Below, piece after piece: positions 1 to 9,400 of a stretch of 48,996 nucleotides of DNA. The translations under genes and the position numbers were made by a program. The notes beneath the pieces were generated by a model that worked only from the letters and a program-made list of their open reading frames with translations, was not told where the DNA came from and searched no databases. This DNA comes from an uncultured Eubacteriales bacterium (GTDB lineage: Bacteria; Bacillota; Clostridia; Christensenellales; Aristaeellaceae): the NCBI GenBank assembly GCA_902800625.1, contig CADCFG010000026.1:1-48996 (forward strand). The letters run 5' to 3'. Each line of letters starts with the position of its first letter. The first letter of the stretch is position 1.

Positions 1-1
1 A

Positions 2-259
2 GCCCTGATTGCGTTGGTTCAGGAAGACGATGATATGCGGTTTGAGCGCGCGTTTGATCCATTTAAGGTAGAAATTATCCGGCATGACGCTGCGGAGGTC
101 GCTGAGGAAGTTGAAAAAGCGCAGGCCCTTGAGCGCAAAATGGCGAAGGAAGCGCGGGCAAAGCTCCGGGCGGAAAAGAAGGCGGAATGGAACGGCATGG
201 TAGAGAATAAACGTCAGGAGATCAGGCAATTTTTCGATAGGCTAAGGCAGAAGAAGTAA
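2..259 (+). CDS. C-terminal part of an unrecognised charged protein (runs off the window edge)
   Basis: The reading frame is open from the first complete codon of the window, so the gene starts upstream and only about 85 residues are visible. The visible part is rich in Glu, Lys, Arg and Ala. Residues after the first third (AEEVEKAQALERKMAKEARA and on) look like a long charged helix, probably a coiled coil. No enzyme motif is visible and I do not recognise the family. It ends at a TAA codon. Nothing continues its operon downstream. Confidence 0.55.
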   Translation, partial: ALIALVQEDDDMRFERAFDPFKVEIIRHDAAEVAEEVEKAQALERKMAKEARAKLRAEKKAEWNGMVENKRQEIRQFFDRLRQKK

Positions 260-372
260 ACATATCGGTATGCAGCAATACAAGGCAAGGACAACCACAC
301 CCGGCATTGATATGCACCCTTTATTGGAGACAGTAAAAAAGAAGAACTGTCAACAAAGGAGGGAGCATCATT

Positions 373-402
373 ATGTACATGCAAGGGAAGGTAATGAAGT
401 AA
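373..402 (+). pseudogene. Orphan ribosome site and nine-codon gene start
   Basis: A strong ribosome site (AAAGGAGGGAGC) precedes ATG and nine codons (MYMQGKVMK) before TAA. Directly after the stop begins the dispersed repeat that flanks the NRPS cluster. The simplest reading is the 5' end of a gene whose body was lost when the repeat or cluster arrived; a short leader peptide is the alternative. The rest of 260-626 shows no gene. Confidence 0.3.
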
Positions 403-408
403 AATTGC

Positions 409-482
409 TCAATTATACTTTCGGAGCGATGAAAATCATGCGTTTTTAACCTTTTTGCATCGGGCTAAAGGGTCGAATAAAA
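409..482 (+). repeat. Dispersed repeat, copy 1, left of the NRPS cluster
   Basis: The last 26 bases (457-482) match 15293-15318 with one difference and the same orientation, and weaker similarity reaches back to TCAATTAT at the left. It contains the 11-mer AAAGGGTCGAA (467-477). A small ATGA/TCAT hairpin sits where copy 2 has a stronger hairpin. The two copies bracket the whole NRPS cluster. Confidence 0.6.
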
Positions 483-626
483 CGATGGCCAAATAACGGA
501 TAAATTTACATAAGAGCAACCCCACGATTCAGTCGTCGCGGGGCTGCGTATTTGCGATATCAGGTCTCTTAGTGGTATCCTGTACTATGGGCAGAATTGC
601 CACAAATGCGATGGACATGCGCACAG

Positions 627-1655
627 TTATTGTTGGAATTGAGAATCAGGACAATTATTCTTTTCTCCCTCTTCCGGATGCGCGACGAGGAAATTCACCG
701 TCCGTTCGATCCAGCCGCGCAGCGGGCTGAACAGCGCTTCGCCGAAGCCGTGATCCATGCCCTTGCCGATCTCCAGCTCATAGGGGATGCCCGCTTGTTT
801 CAGCGCGTCCGCCAGAATACAGGAATTGATGCAGTCGCAGGAATGGTCGTTGTCTCCGTGGAGGAGATAGGTCGGCGGGAACCCATCGATATGGTCTTCC
901 ACATTCCAGTCCGTCCTGGCCGCTTCCTTGATGGTCAGGCCATGCGTCGTGATGCCGAAGAAGTCCACGTCCCAGTCGTCGCGAACCCCTTTCCAGGAGG
1001 CAAATCCATAAACGGATATGTTCATGACCGGCCTGGGAAGGGCATAGGCCGCGTAACCGTGATTGGTCGTGCACCAAGAATTGACAAGGTATCCGCCCGC
1101 GGAAAAACCGGCGGTAAAGTAATGACCCGCGTTCAGGTGAAGCGTAGCCTTATGTGCTTCGATATATCTGAGCAGCTGGGCCATATCCTCCAGTGGGGCC
1201 GGGTACAGCTTTTCGCCGCCGTAACGGTAATTCAGCACAACCACATGATAGCCGAGCTGATTATAGTGATTGGCGATCGGGAAACCTTCGCTCATATTCC
1301 AAATCTGGACATTCCCGCCGCCGGGGACGCAGATGAGAAACGGCTTTTCATCGGCGTCAGGATCCATCGAGGGAAAGAGCATGAAGCATGCTTCCGCCTT
1401 TTTCGGGTCTTTTCGGATTTCTTCTTCCGAATATAGCGGATAGCAGAATGGGCCTTCCTCAACGGCCTCGAGCAGACGATTGAAGCCGTTCAGCAGGGTA
1501 TAGCCATGAAACATCCTCTGCCGGGAAAGCTCCTCAATGGTCATCTCATAAAACGGCGTCTGCGAAAGGTCAAGTCCGACTACGATCCTGTCTGCGTAAG
1601 GCTTGATTCTCGGATCCGTCACAATCTCTTTCAGCGTATTCTTCCGGGTAAACAT
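627..1655 (-). CDS. Alpha/beta hydrolase (esterase/lipase-like)
   Basis: A 342-residue protein with the alpha/beta-hydrolase layout. It has a glycine-rich oxyanion-type stretch CVPGGGNVQIW (the usual HGGG reads PGGG here), a nucleophile elbow GFSAGG, an Asp region HGDNDH and a C-terminal His in GMDHGFG, consistent with a Ser-Asp-His triad. There is no signal peptide or membrane segment, so it should be cytoplasmic. The family includes carboxylesterases and stand-alone peptide-release or tailoring enzymes. It lies on the same strand as the NRPS genes, beyond a MITE, and the NRPS line has no thioesterase domain. A role in release or hydrolysis of the product is possible but is inference from position only. 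A general esterase is equally likely. Confidence 0.8.
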   Translation of the reverse strand: MFTRKNTLKEIVTDPRIKPYADRIVVGLDLSQTPFYEMTIEELSRQRMFHGYTLLNGFNRLLEAVEEGPFCYPLYSEEEIRKDPKKAEACFMLFPSMDPDADEKPFLICVPGGGNVQIWNMSEGFPIANHYNQLGYHVVVLNYRYGGEKLYPAPLEDMAQLLRYIEAHKATLHLNAGHYFTAGFSAGGYLVNSWCTTNHGYAAYALPRPVMNISVYGFASWKGVRDDWDVDFFGITTHGLTIKEAARTDWNVEDHIDGFPPTYLLHGDNDHSCDCINSCILADALKQAGIPYELEIGKGMDHGFGEALFSPLRGWIERTVNFLVAHPEEGEKNNCPDSQFQQ

Positions 1656-1746
1656 TCTGCACTCTCCCTGTGAGTCGAAGGAAACAGGCGACGCTTGAAT
1701 TATAACATTTTCCTGGAATCAACGCAATATTTCTGCGCAAGAAGCT

Positions 1747-1910
1747 TAGAGTGTGTTTCTAAATTCGCCAAGATGCATTTTCGGTATCTTTGCCTGCATT
1801 TCTGCGTTGATTTCCCTTGACTTAGCCCCACTAAGCCTGCGGAAAATCGCCTTGAACTGCAGGCAAATCCACTCGAAACTGCACATCCCTCATTTTAGAA
1901 ACACACTCTA
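1747..1910. mobile_element. MITE-like palindromic element with TA ends
   Basis: The ends are perfect inverted repeats: AGAGTGTGTTTCTAAA at 1748-1763 and its complement at 1894-1909. The arms stay partly complementary inward to a centre CTTAG-CCCCA-CTAAG, so the whole 164 bp folds on itself. TA is present at both borders, as expected for target duplication by Tc1/mariner-IS630-type transposases. It carries no gene. It sits between the MATE gene and the hydrolase gene and may uncouple them. Confidence 0.75.
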
Positions 1911-2060
1911 GTGATCGGCGTCCATTTCATGTTTTGCCTTTTCCCATCGTGAGTCAATCCCGATGGGAAAACACACATTTGCGAATGCGAGCCGGGTGAA
2001 TCCTCAGCCTGTGTTTTTATGCCCTTTCCCAAGCAGCCCGCGCTTTAGAAGTCAATGACA

Positions 2061-3422
2061 TCAGCTCTTATCCATCTTCGAATCCATCCGATTCATCAAT
2101 CCAACATATCGTGTCTTGAGCAAAGCCACACAAAGTACCGCTGAGATCACAGTCGTCACCGGGGTCACAAACCATATGGCATCCCGACCAAACAATTCCG
2201 GAAGCGCATAGATCAGGACGATGGGACACGCTACAGACATCATTCCGGATATGAGCATGGAAGAGAGCCCGTCGCCCAATCCAGTGAAAAAGGACGAGCA
2301 GAATATGATGATTCCATAGAACAGACAACCCATCGCGGAGATGCGCAGAACCTGCACGGCAAGCTGCAAGGCTTCATCGCTTTTGCCGAGATACAATTCA
2401 GAAATGATGGGCGAGCACACAAAACACGTAAGGCCGGCAACAACACCGGCTGCCAGCATCAGTCGCAATCCCTTTTTTAACAGGTCATCGATCTCCATCC
2501 TGTTCTTTTCCCCATACTTATAGCCCACCACTGTAATCGCGGTTTCCGATATGCCGAGGAACAGTGTCATGAACACTTCAATGACATAACCGAAAACCCC
2601 CATGGCTGCCACGCCAATCTCGCCGAAAAGGAGAAGAAGGCGCCTGTTGATGACGAGTCCCGTAAAATTGCCCGCCGCACTGCCCACCATCTCAGACAGC
2701 CCATTATAGCAGATCTGCCAAAGCTCCCCAATGTCTTGAAATGTAAAACGCACAAAGCGCAGGGAACTGGTTCGTGTGTGAAAGAAGTAACAGAGGATGA
2801 TAATGGCCGTGAGTGTGGCCGCGATCGAAGATGCCAGTGCCGCACCCCCGATGCCCATGTGCAAGGGCCCCATAAACAGCCAGTCCAGGAGCGCGTTTCC
2901 ACAACCGTTCACTATGGATATGACAAAGCCCAGTACTGACTTGCCCGCAGTAATCCATAAGGTGAGGAAGGCAGCGTTGATCAGGTGAAAGGGCAGGAAG
3001 ATGAACATTCTCCGTCCGTATTCCACGCAATAGGGGACCATTGTTTCACTGGTGCCGATCATGCGCAGCAGGCCTGGCAAAAACACCGTGGCAGCAGTTC
3101 CAAGCAGAAGGCCTACCAGCATCATGGCGACCATGGACATGGTAAAAACTCGCTGTCCGCGGTTTGGATCCTCCTGCCCCATGTATTGCGATACGAGGGC
3201 ACTCGTCCCGGAGCCAAACATGAAGCCTATCGCGTAGAACATGAAGAACAGCGGGGAAACCAGATTGACGGCCGCAAAAGGCGTCACGCCCATTATATTG
3301 GCGATAAAGCTGCCGTCAATCAGCTGGAAGGATGTGATTGCCAGCGCGTTTCCAATGGTGGGCAATGAATACAGGAGCAGCTTTGAGCAGGTGAAATGCT
3401 CCGACAGATCAATTGTTTTCAT
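2061..3422 (-). CDS. MATE-family multidrug/product efflux transporter
   Basis: A 453-residue integral membrane protein with about twelve hydrophobic segments, the usual MATE length. N-terminal landmarks fit the family: IGNALAITSFQLIDGSFIAN and the first-half loop SALVSQYMGQEDPNRGQ, with a second-half counterpart around AITVVGYKYGEKNRMEID. MATE proteins export organic molecules using Na+ or H+ gradients. The chosen start (MKTIDLSEHF) has GAGG just upstream; a longer frame upstream encodes residues unlike a MATE N-terminus. It begins 25 bases after the end of the NRPS2 remnant, so it is probably the last gene of the NRPS operon. Export of, or self-protection from, the peptide is the natural inference. 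No internal disruption is seen. Confidence 0.9.
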   Translation of the reverse strand: MKTIDLSEHFTCSKLLLYSLPTIGNALAITSFQLIDGSFIANIMGVTPFAAVNLVSPLFFMFYAIGFMFGSGTSALVSQYMGQEDPNRGQRVFTMSMVAMMLVGLLLGTAATVFLPGLLRMIGTSETMVPYCVEYGRRMFIFLPFHLINAAFLTLWITAGKSVLGFVISIVNGCGNALLDWLFMGPLHMGIGGAALASSIAATLTAIIILCYFFHTRTSSLRFVRFTFQDIGELWQICYNGLSEMVGSAAGNFTGLVINRRLLLLFGEIGVAAMGVFGYVIEVFMTLFLGISETAITVVGYKYGEKNRMEIDDLLKKGLRLMLAAGVVAGLTCFVCSPIISELYLGKSDEALQLAVQVLRISAMGCLFYGIIIFCSSFFTGLGDGLSSMLISGMMSVACPIVLIYALPELFGRDAIWFVTPVTTVISAVLCVALLKTRYVGLMNRMDSKMDKS

Positions 3423-3447
3423 GTCGTCCTCTTGAATATACTTCCGG

Positions 3448-4074
3448 TCAGTTGGCCTGATTGGGGAAAGGCAGCGAAACAGCCTCAAACAGTTCGCCCA
3501 GAGTCGTTTCCGGCTTGTCACGGAAGGACAGCATGCCGTGCGCCAGGCGCTGAATGGCATCCATAAACCGCGCCACATCTCTATCCAGGTAGCGGTCTAT
3601 GGAATAATCCAACAGCAGGACGAGTCCATCCTCCGTATCCAGAATCTGAACATCCATGGCGGTCTGGGAAGCGTCTCCTTCAAAATCGATCACTATCTCA
3701 TCCATTTCAATTGGAATGCTCTCCAGAGCATTCCAATTATCCTCCTGGTAGATGAAATAGAAATAATCGTTGGTTCTGACCATTGCGTTTCTGTCAATAA
3801 AGGGATAATCGCTGTGGGATATGCCATTCCGGATCTGATCCAGGATATTCGCGAATACCTCCCCAAGGGTAACTTGCGGCGCGATGGAAAGCGCGGCAGG
3901 CAGCTCCCGGAAAAGCAGTCCGAGTATGTTTTCCTTGATTTTAGAATCGCGGCCCTTATAGACCCAGGCCACCATGACATCCGGCTTGCCGTTCAGGGCC
4001 GCCATCGCCAAGAGCTCGGCGACCATGAAGAAGCCGTTCTTTCCGAGCCCGGTCTGCTGCATCAGCGCTTCCAA
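3448..4074 (-). pseudogene. C-terminal half of the NRPS2 condensation domain, cut off by an in-frame TAA
   Basis: This frame continues directly from NRPS2: the TAA at 4075-4077 is followed in the same frame by LEALMQQTGLGKNGFF. The 208 residues align with the second half of the terminal C domain of NRPS1, for example GLLFRELPAAL here and GLLFRILPVAV there. There is no independent start with a good ribosome site; the first codon after the stop is TTG. It is therefore one C domain split by a single stop codon. A nonsense mutation, a sequencing error, readthrough, or separate translation of the two halves are all possible. Nothing else in the fragment is damaged. Confidence 0.75.
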
Positions 4075-6387
4075 TTAATCGGCAGAAATATCCAGCACCG
4101 TTTCCTTGTCGCCATACCGATTGTTGCGCGTATCCTGCTCACATTCCAGGCGTGTGCTCCAATTCACGCCGCCGTATCTCCGCTCAAAGTAATCCCGGCT
4201 TTGGGCATACACAGCGCTCTTCCGGAGCAATTCCCGCTCCCGAAGCATCAGGAAATAGCCATCCGGCCCACTGGACATGGGCCGCGTCTCCTGAAGATAC
4301 AGATTGCAGATCTCATTGAGCATGATCTTGCCGGAGGTGCCGTCAAAGAACATGTGGTGAACATCATAGAACCAGTAAAGTCCCAGCTCCGTTTTGAACA
4401 GGCGGCTGCGGAAAAGCGGCTGTCCGATCAGCGTAAAGGGCTTCACCAGCGTATGCTTCAGGACTTCCAGCTGTTCTTCAGAGATCGCCTCAATTTCCAC
4501 GGGTTGGAAGTGTTCCGGAGTAAACCGCTGCTCAAGCTCCCCGTCGTCATTGAACGATATCGTGGTCATCAGCGCCGGATGGTTTTGAATCATCGCGTTT
4601 ACCGCGGCGCAAAAGCGCTCTGCGTCCGGGTTGCCCTTGATCAAAAGCAGGCCGGCTATGTTCAGCATGGTGGACTTCGGGGTATAGAGCTGGTAATCAA
4701 ACATATAGCGCTGTTCTTCAGTCAGCGGAAACGCCCGCGACATGGCCTCGCGATTGCGCTGTTCCGTCGTATTGCTGTCCGACAAGCGCTCCTCCAGACA
4801 GAGCACGGCGATTTTTCGGGGGGTGCGGCCCCTGAAAATCTGCGTGGCATTCAGCTCCGGAATATCGCACAGGGATACGACCTCCATGGAGGTAATGGAG
4901 CTGCCACCCAGAGCGTAGAAATCATCCTCAGCACCGACACGTGGGATACAAAGCACTTTGGCCATGGCATTGCACAGGGCCTCTTCCTGAGGGGTCGCCG
5001 GAGCGACATAGGCTTCAGCATCGGCGTTCATATCCGGCTTCGGCAGCAAACGACGGCTCAGCTTGCCGCTCTGGGTGCGGGGCAATGCCTCCATTCGGAT
5101 AAAGTGCGATGGAATCATGTAATAGGGCAACAGCTTTGACATCTGCGTCCTGGCCCAATCCGCGTCAAGCTTCACATCGTCGGCGTAGTACAGACAAATG
5201 AAGGCGGACTTTCCCTCAATGAAGCCCCTGGCGATCACCTGTTTCAGCCCGGTCGCCCGTCGCGCGGCATTTTCGACTTCCGCGGGTTCCACGCGGTTGC
5301 CATTGATCTTGATCATATCGTCGATGCGGCCCAGCACCACGTAATCGCCGTTCGGAAGCCGTTTGCCCAGATCCCCCGTTCGGTATTCACCATTGACAAA
5401 AGCGAGGGCATTCTGCTCAGGAAGGTTGATGTAACCCCTCACATAGGGACTGTCCAGGCAGATTTCGCCGGCCTGCCCCTCCGGCACGGCATTTCCATCC
5501 TCGTCTCTGAGGGTGATTGTCAGGTCAAATCGGGGCTGGCCAATCGGTGCCGTTTCATTGGGTGCGTCCAGCCTTGCCCCCGTGGCGATGACGCCGCTTT
5601 CACTCATCGCGTAGAGGTTATAGACCTCCAGCTTGGGATCCTCAGACCATATGCCATATGCCGGCTCAGAGGATATGAGCAGCATGCGCAGGGATGGGAT
5701 TTTACAGAAAAGGTGATAGATTGACGGCGCGCAGAACGTTTCAGTGATATTATTGTCCACAAAGCATTGAACAAGCGCAGGCGGATTCTTTAACGTGGAA
5801 TTGGGAATGACGAAAAGGCATCCGCCACTGTGCATAGTCAATTCAAACGCAATAACGCTTGCGACGAAATTGAGCGGCGCAATCAGGCCAAACCTGGGCA
5901 ATGCCATGCCCAGGGAAATGGCAATCCTGTCCACATTGCCGTATTCGTGCAAAACACCCTTGGGATTCCCTGTGGATCCGGAGGTGTAAACCGCGAAAGC
6001 GGCCTGATGATCGTCCACTTCCTCATAACCCGACAGGGATTCGTAAGCCTGGATCTCCTGCCACACCGTGTAGTCGAGCACCAGCTTGCAGCCGCAATCC
6101 CTCTGAATCCATGACACGCGTTCGGCGGGATAGCCCTCCTCCAGCATGACAAAGGCCGCGCCGGCCCGCCAGACACCGATTATGGCGATAAAAGCCTCCA
6201 TGCCGCGGGGCAGCAGAATGTTGATAAAGTCCTCGCGTCCGATGCCGTGGGCTTTCAGATAGCCATAGACCCTGCCGGAGAAGCTGGCCAGGCGTTCATA
6301 ATTTATTTCACTTCCCGTGCAGTCCGACAGCGCAAAGGCATTCGGATTGCTCGCGGCATGCTTCAACAGTTCACTTATAAATGTCAT
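4075..6387 (-). CDS. Nonribosomal peptide synthetase 2: A-T-C (C domain interrupted)
   Basis: The domain order is adenylation (AVYTSGSTGNPKG, YRTGDLGKRLPNGDYVVLGR, TQSGKLSRR), a peptidyl carrier protein with the phosphopantetheine Ser in ALGGSSITSM, then a condensation domain with the active-site motif HHMFFDG. The A domain is unusual: where canonical domains have Phe-Asp-Ala (Asp235 of GrsA) this one reads NFVASV, so the Asp that binds the substrate alpha-amino group is replaced by Val. The A5 region reads NLYAMSES rather than a YGPTE form. The start at 6387 is chosen for the GGAG six bases upstream; an in-frame GTG at 6498 overlapping the NRPS1 stop would add 37 residues. The frame ends in TAA inside the C domain and resumes at 4074. 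Confidence 0.85.
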   Translation of the reverse strand: MTFISELLKHAASNPNAFALSDCTGSEINYERLASFSGRVYGYLKAHGIGREDFINILLPRGMEAFIAIIGVWRAGAAFVMLEEGYPAERVSWIQRDCGCKLVLDYTVWQEIQAYESLSGYEEVDDHQAAFAVYTSGSTGNPKGVLHEYGNVDRIAISLGMALPRFGLIAPLNFVASVIAFELTMHSGGCLFVIPNSTLKNPPALVQCFVDNNITETFCAPSIYHLFCKIPSLRMLLISSEPAYGIWSEDPKLEVYNLYAMSESGVIATGARLDAPNETAPIGQPRFDLTITLRDEDGNAVPEGQAGEICLDSPYVRGYINLPEQNALAFVNGEYRTGDLGKRLPNGDYVVLGRIDDMIKINGNRVEPAEVENAARRATGLKQVIARGFIEGKSAFICLYYADDVKLDADWARTQMSKLLPYYMIPSHFIRMEALPRTQSGKLSRRLLPKPDMNADAEAYVAPATPQEEALCNAMAKVLCIPRVGAEDDFYALGGSSITSMEVVSLCDIPELNATQIFRGRTPRKIAVLCLEERLSDSNTTEQRNREAMSRAFPLTEEQRYMFDYQLYTPKSTMLNIAGLLLIKGNPDAERFCAAVNAMIQNHPALMTTISFNDDGELEQRFTPEHFQPVEIEAISEEQLEVLKHTLVKPFTLIGQPLFRSRLFKTELGLYWFYDVHHMFFDGTSGKIMLNEICNLYLQETRPMSSGPDGYFLMLRERELLRKSAVYAQSRDYFERRYGGVNWSTRLECEQDTRNNRYGDKETVLDISAD

Positions 6388-6494
6388 TGTATCTCCACAC
6401 CCTTTCATCCCTTTGTATTTGTCAATGTTCAATTGCCCGGGCAGACGGAAATATCGCTGCTCTCTTATTTCAATGGAGTCGGGAAGCTGAGCTG

Positions 6495-9400
6495 TCACTC
6501 AAGAACGATATAGCGCAAATATTTTTTGAACATTTCCAGAAATCGCGCCATGCTGCCATCTGCATAGGCCTTTTTCTGGTATTCTATCGTCACGCCCAGC
6601 GTGTTTTCCCAACGCTCGATATAGACGCCCACGCGCCCGCCGACGGCATCATAGTGATAATCCGGCGGGAGTGCCTCCGCGCCCAGCGCCTCCAGGGGAT
6701 CGTTTTCCCCGAGGCTCACAAGGTAATTGACCTCCAGGGAATCCTCCAGCGCCTGTTCCGTGTCCTCCATATAGTCGCAGCTGCTGTTGACAAAGCCCTC
6801 GGCGACCTGCCGGTTCACCTCGGCGATCAGCGCTCCCAGGTCTTTAAAGCGCTCCGAATGCACCGCTACGGGCAGTATCCGAAAGAGCAGGCCAATGGTA
6901 TTGTCATAATAGCCCTCTCCCCGGTTGCTGTTGAGCCAGTTCACCAGGATCCTGTGCCGGTGGCAATATTCCTGAAGTGCCAGTATGGCCGCAGTGATGC
7001 ACAGCACATTGCCGGAAGCGCCATGGCGCGCTCCTGCTTCGGCCATATCCTGAAGCGTCAGCTCCATGTCCAGTGCCTCCTCACCGGGTTCTGTTTCCCA
7101 GGTTTCATAATTCGGGATGGGGACGTTGTGCCAGTGTTCGTCGCCCAGCAGCTGCCGGAAGTAACGCTGTGAACGTTGGTATTCCTCAGACTGTTTTTCC
7201 CGGCTCTCCCTTTGCAGGAAGGAGTAATAATAATCCTGTCCCGGCTTCTCTCCGCGCAACAGCTTCGCGATGTCCCCCACCAGTATGTCCATGGAGGTGC
7301 CGTCCGAAATGGTGTGATGCATGTCCATAAACAGGTAGGTATACACGCCGCTGCGAATCACCCTCGCCCGGCACAACGGCTCCCTGAACAGCCTGAAGGG
7401 GCGGACAAGGCCGCTCAGAACCGCTTCCAGCCGGTCCTCAGGAAGCTCCTCGACCTGGACATCGCAAAACAGTTCCGGTCGGTTGCGCTGTACCACATTG
7501 CCGTTCTCGTCAAATTCCAGCACCGTCGTGAGCGCCGGATGCTGCCGTATAGCCGTACTCACCGCGTCTGCCAGCCGCTGCGCGTCCATTGAGGCATCAA
7601 AGCGGTAAAGCATCGGCAGGTTGTACATTATGGATTTTGCATGGGTTAATTGATAATCTACCATGTTGAGCTGTCCCGAGGTCACAGGGAATGCCATGCG
7701 GCGGGCCTTCTGCTCCTTCTCCGGTGAATATTCATATTGGTCAGCGACTTCCTTGCCCTCGTCCAATAACGCCGCCAGCGCCCGGATCGAGGGCTGGCGC
7801 ATGATGTCGCCCACAGGGACATGCCTGTTGAGCTTCTTGTCGATCAACGCCGAAAGCCGCATGATGGAGATGGAGGAGAGCCCCAGCTCCGTCAGGTTCG
7901 TCGTAACGCCAAAGCCGCCTGTGCCCAGAATTTCGGATACGAGGGCATAGAGGACCCGCTCCGTCCCGGTTTCGGGTTCGACGACATCGCCGACCGCCTC
8001 AAATTCCGGCATCGGCAGGGCACGGCGGTTCACCTTGCCGCTGGGGGACAGCGGCATATCCTCCAGCCGCATGAAGGCGGAGGGCACCATGTAATCCGCC
8101 AACCGCTGACGGCACAGGGCTTCCAGCGCCTTCACATCGACGCCTTCATCCTTTTCCGTATAATACAGGCAGAGGATTTGGCTCGCGCCGCTCTTTTTCA
8201 CCTCGGCCGCCGCAGCGGACACGCCGGGGCAGCTCATGCATACATTCTCGATCTCGCCCAGCTCGATTCGGAAGCCGCGCAGCTTCACCTGGAAGTCAAT
8301 GCGTCCATAGAATTCCAGTTGGTCCTCGTCGTTCCAGCGCACCAGGTCGCCGGTCTTATAGACGCGAACACTCTGCCCATCCGGCAAGGTCAGATGGGTG
8401 AACTTCTCCGCAGTCAGCTCCGGACGATTCCAGTAGCCCTCCGCAAGCTGGGGACCGGACAGACACAGCTCGCCCGTCATGCCGCGTGGCAGCAGGCGGC
8501 CCTGGGCATCCAGTATGTAGGCGGAACAGTTATCAAGCGGCCTTCCGATGGGGATGTTCCGATATTTCTTTTCCTTGTTCAGCTCGAAATAGGTAGCATC
8601 CACCGTGAACTCCGTGGGCCCGTAGGTGTTGTATACGCTCCCCCGGCACTGGGGCACGGTGGTCATGGCTTCGCCGCCGAGACAGATGTAATTCAGATCC
8701 AGCGGCGCGTCCATGCCGAGGAGCTGGCCGAACTGAGTGGAATAGCACCCCGAGTTGATATGGTTCTTCGAAATGTATGCGCGCATCTCGAAGACGTCCT
8801 TCCGCGCCCGCTCGGGCACTATGAACACCCGGCCACCCACGGTCAACGCAGGGTAGAGATCCTCCACCGCCGCGTCGAAGGAGAAGGTGGAGTGCAGCGC
8901 CACGCGGCTGCGCGCTCCGAGGCCCCAGCGCTTTGCGATAAAGCGCACAAAGTTGCCGAGGGCACGGTGGGGGATCATCACACCCTTGGGCAGCCCCGTG
9001 GAGCCGGAGGTATAGATCATGTAGGCCAGGTGCTCCGGGACCGCGCGGTTTATGTGGATCGGGTCCGGGTTTTCCGAGACGGCCTCCAGCACATCCTCCC
9101 GGGTGAGCAGCACCTTCGCCCCGGAATCCTCAAGCATGTAGTCGATGCGCTCCTGAGGATATTCCGGGTCGATGGGGACGTAGGCCGCCCCGGCCTTGTG
9201 CACGCCGATGGCCGCTGCGAGGAATTCCTTCTCCCGTCCCATGCGAATGGCGACGAAGCTGTTTTCCTGAACACCCCTGCCAATGAGATATGCGGCCACG
9301 CTGTCCGATGCGCGGTCCAGCCCGGCATAGGTATAGCTGCCTCCCTCGTCGGACACGGCTATGCCGTCGGGCGTCTTCGACACCTGGGTCCCGAACAGGT

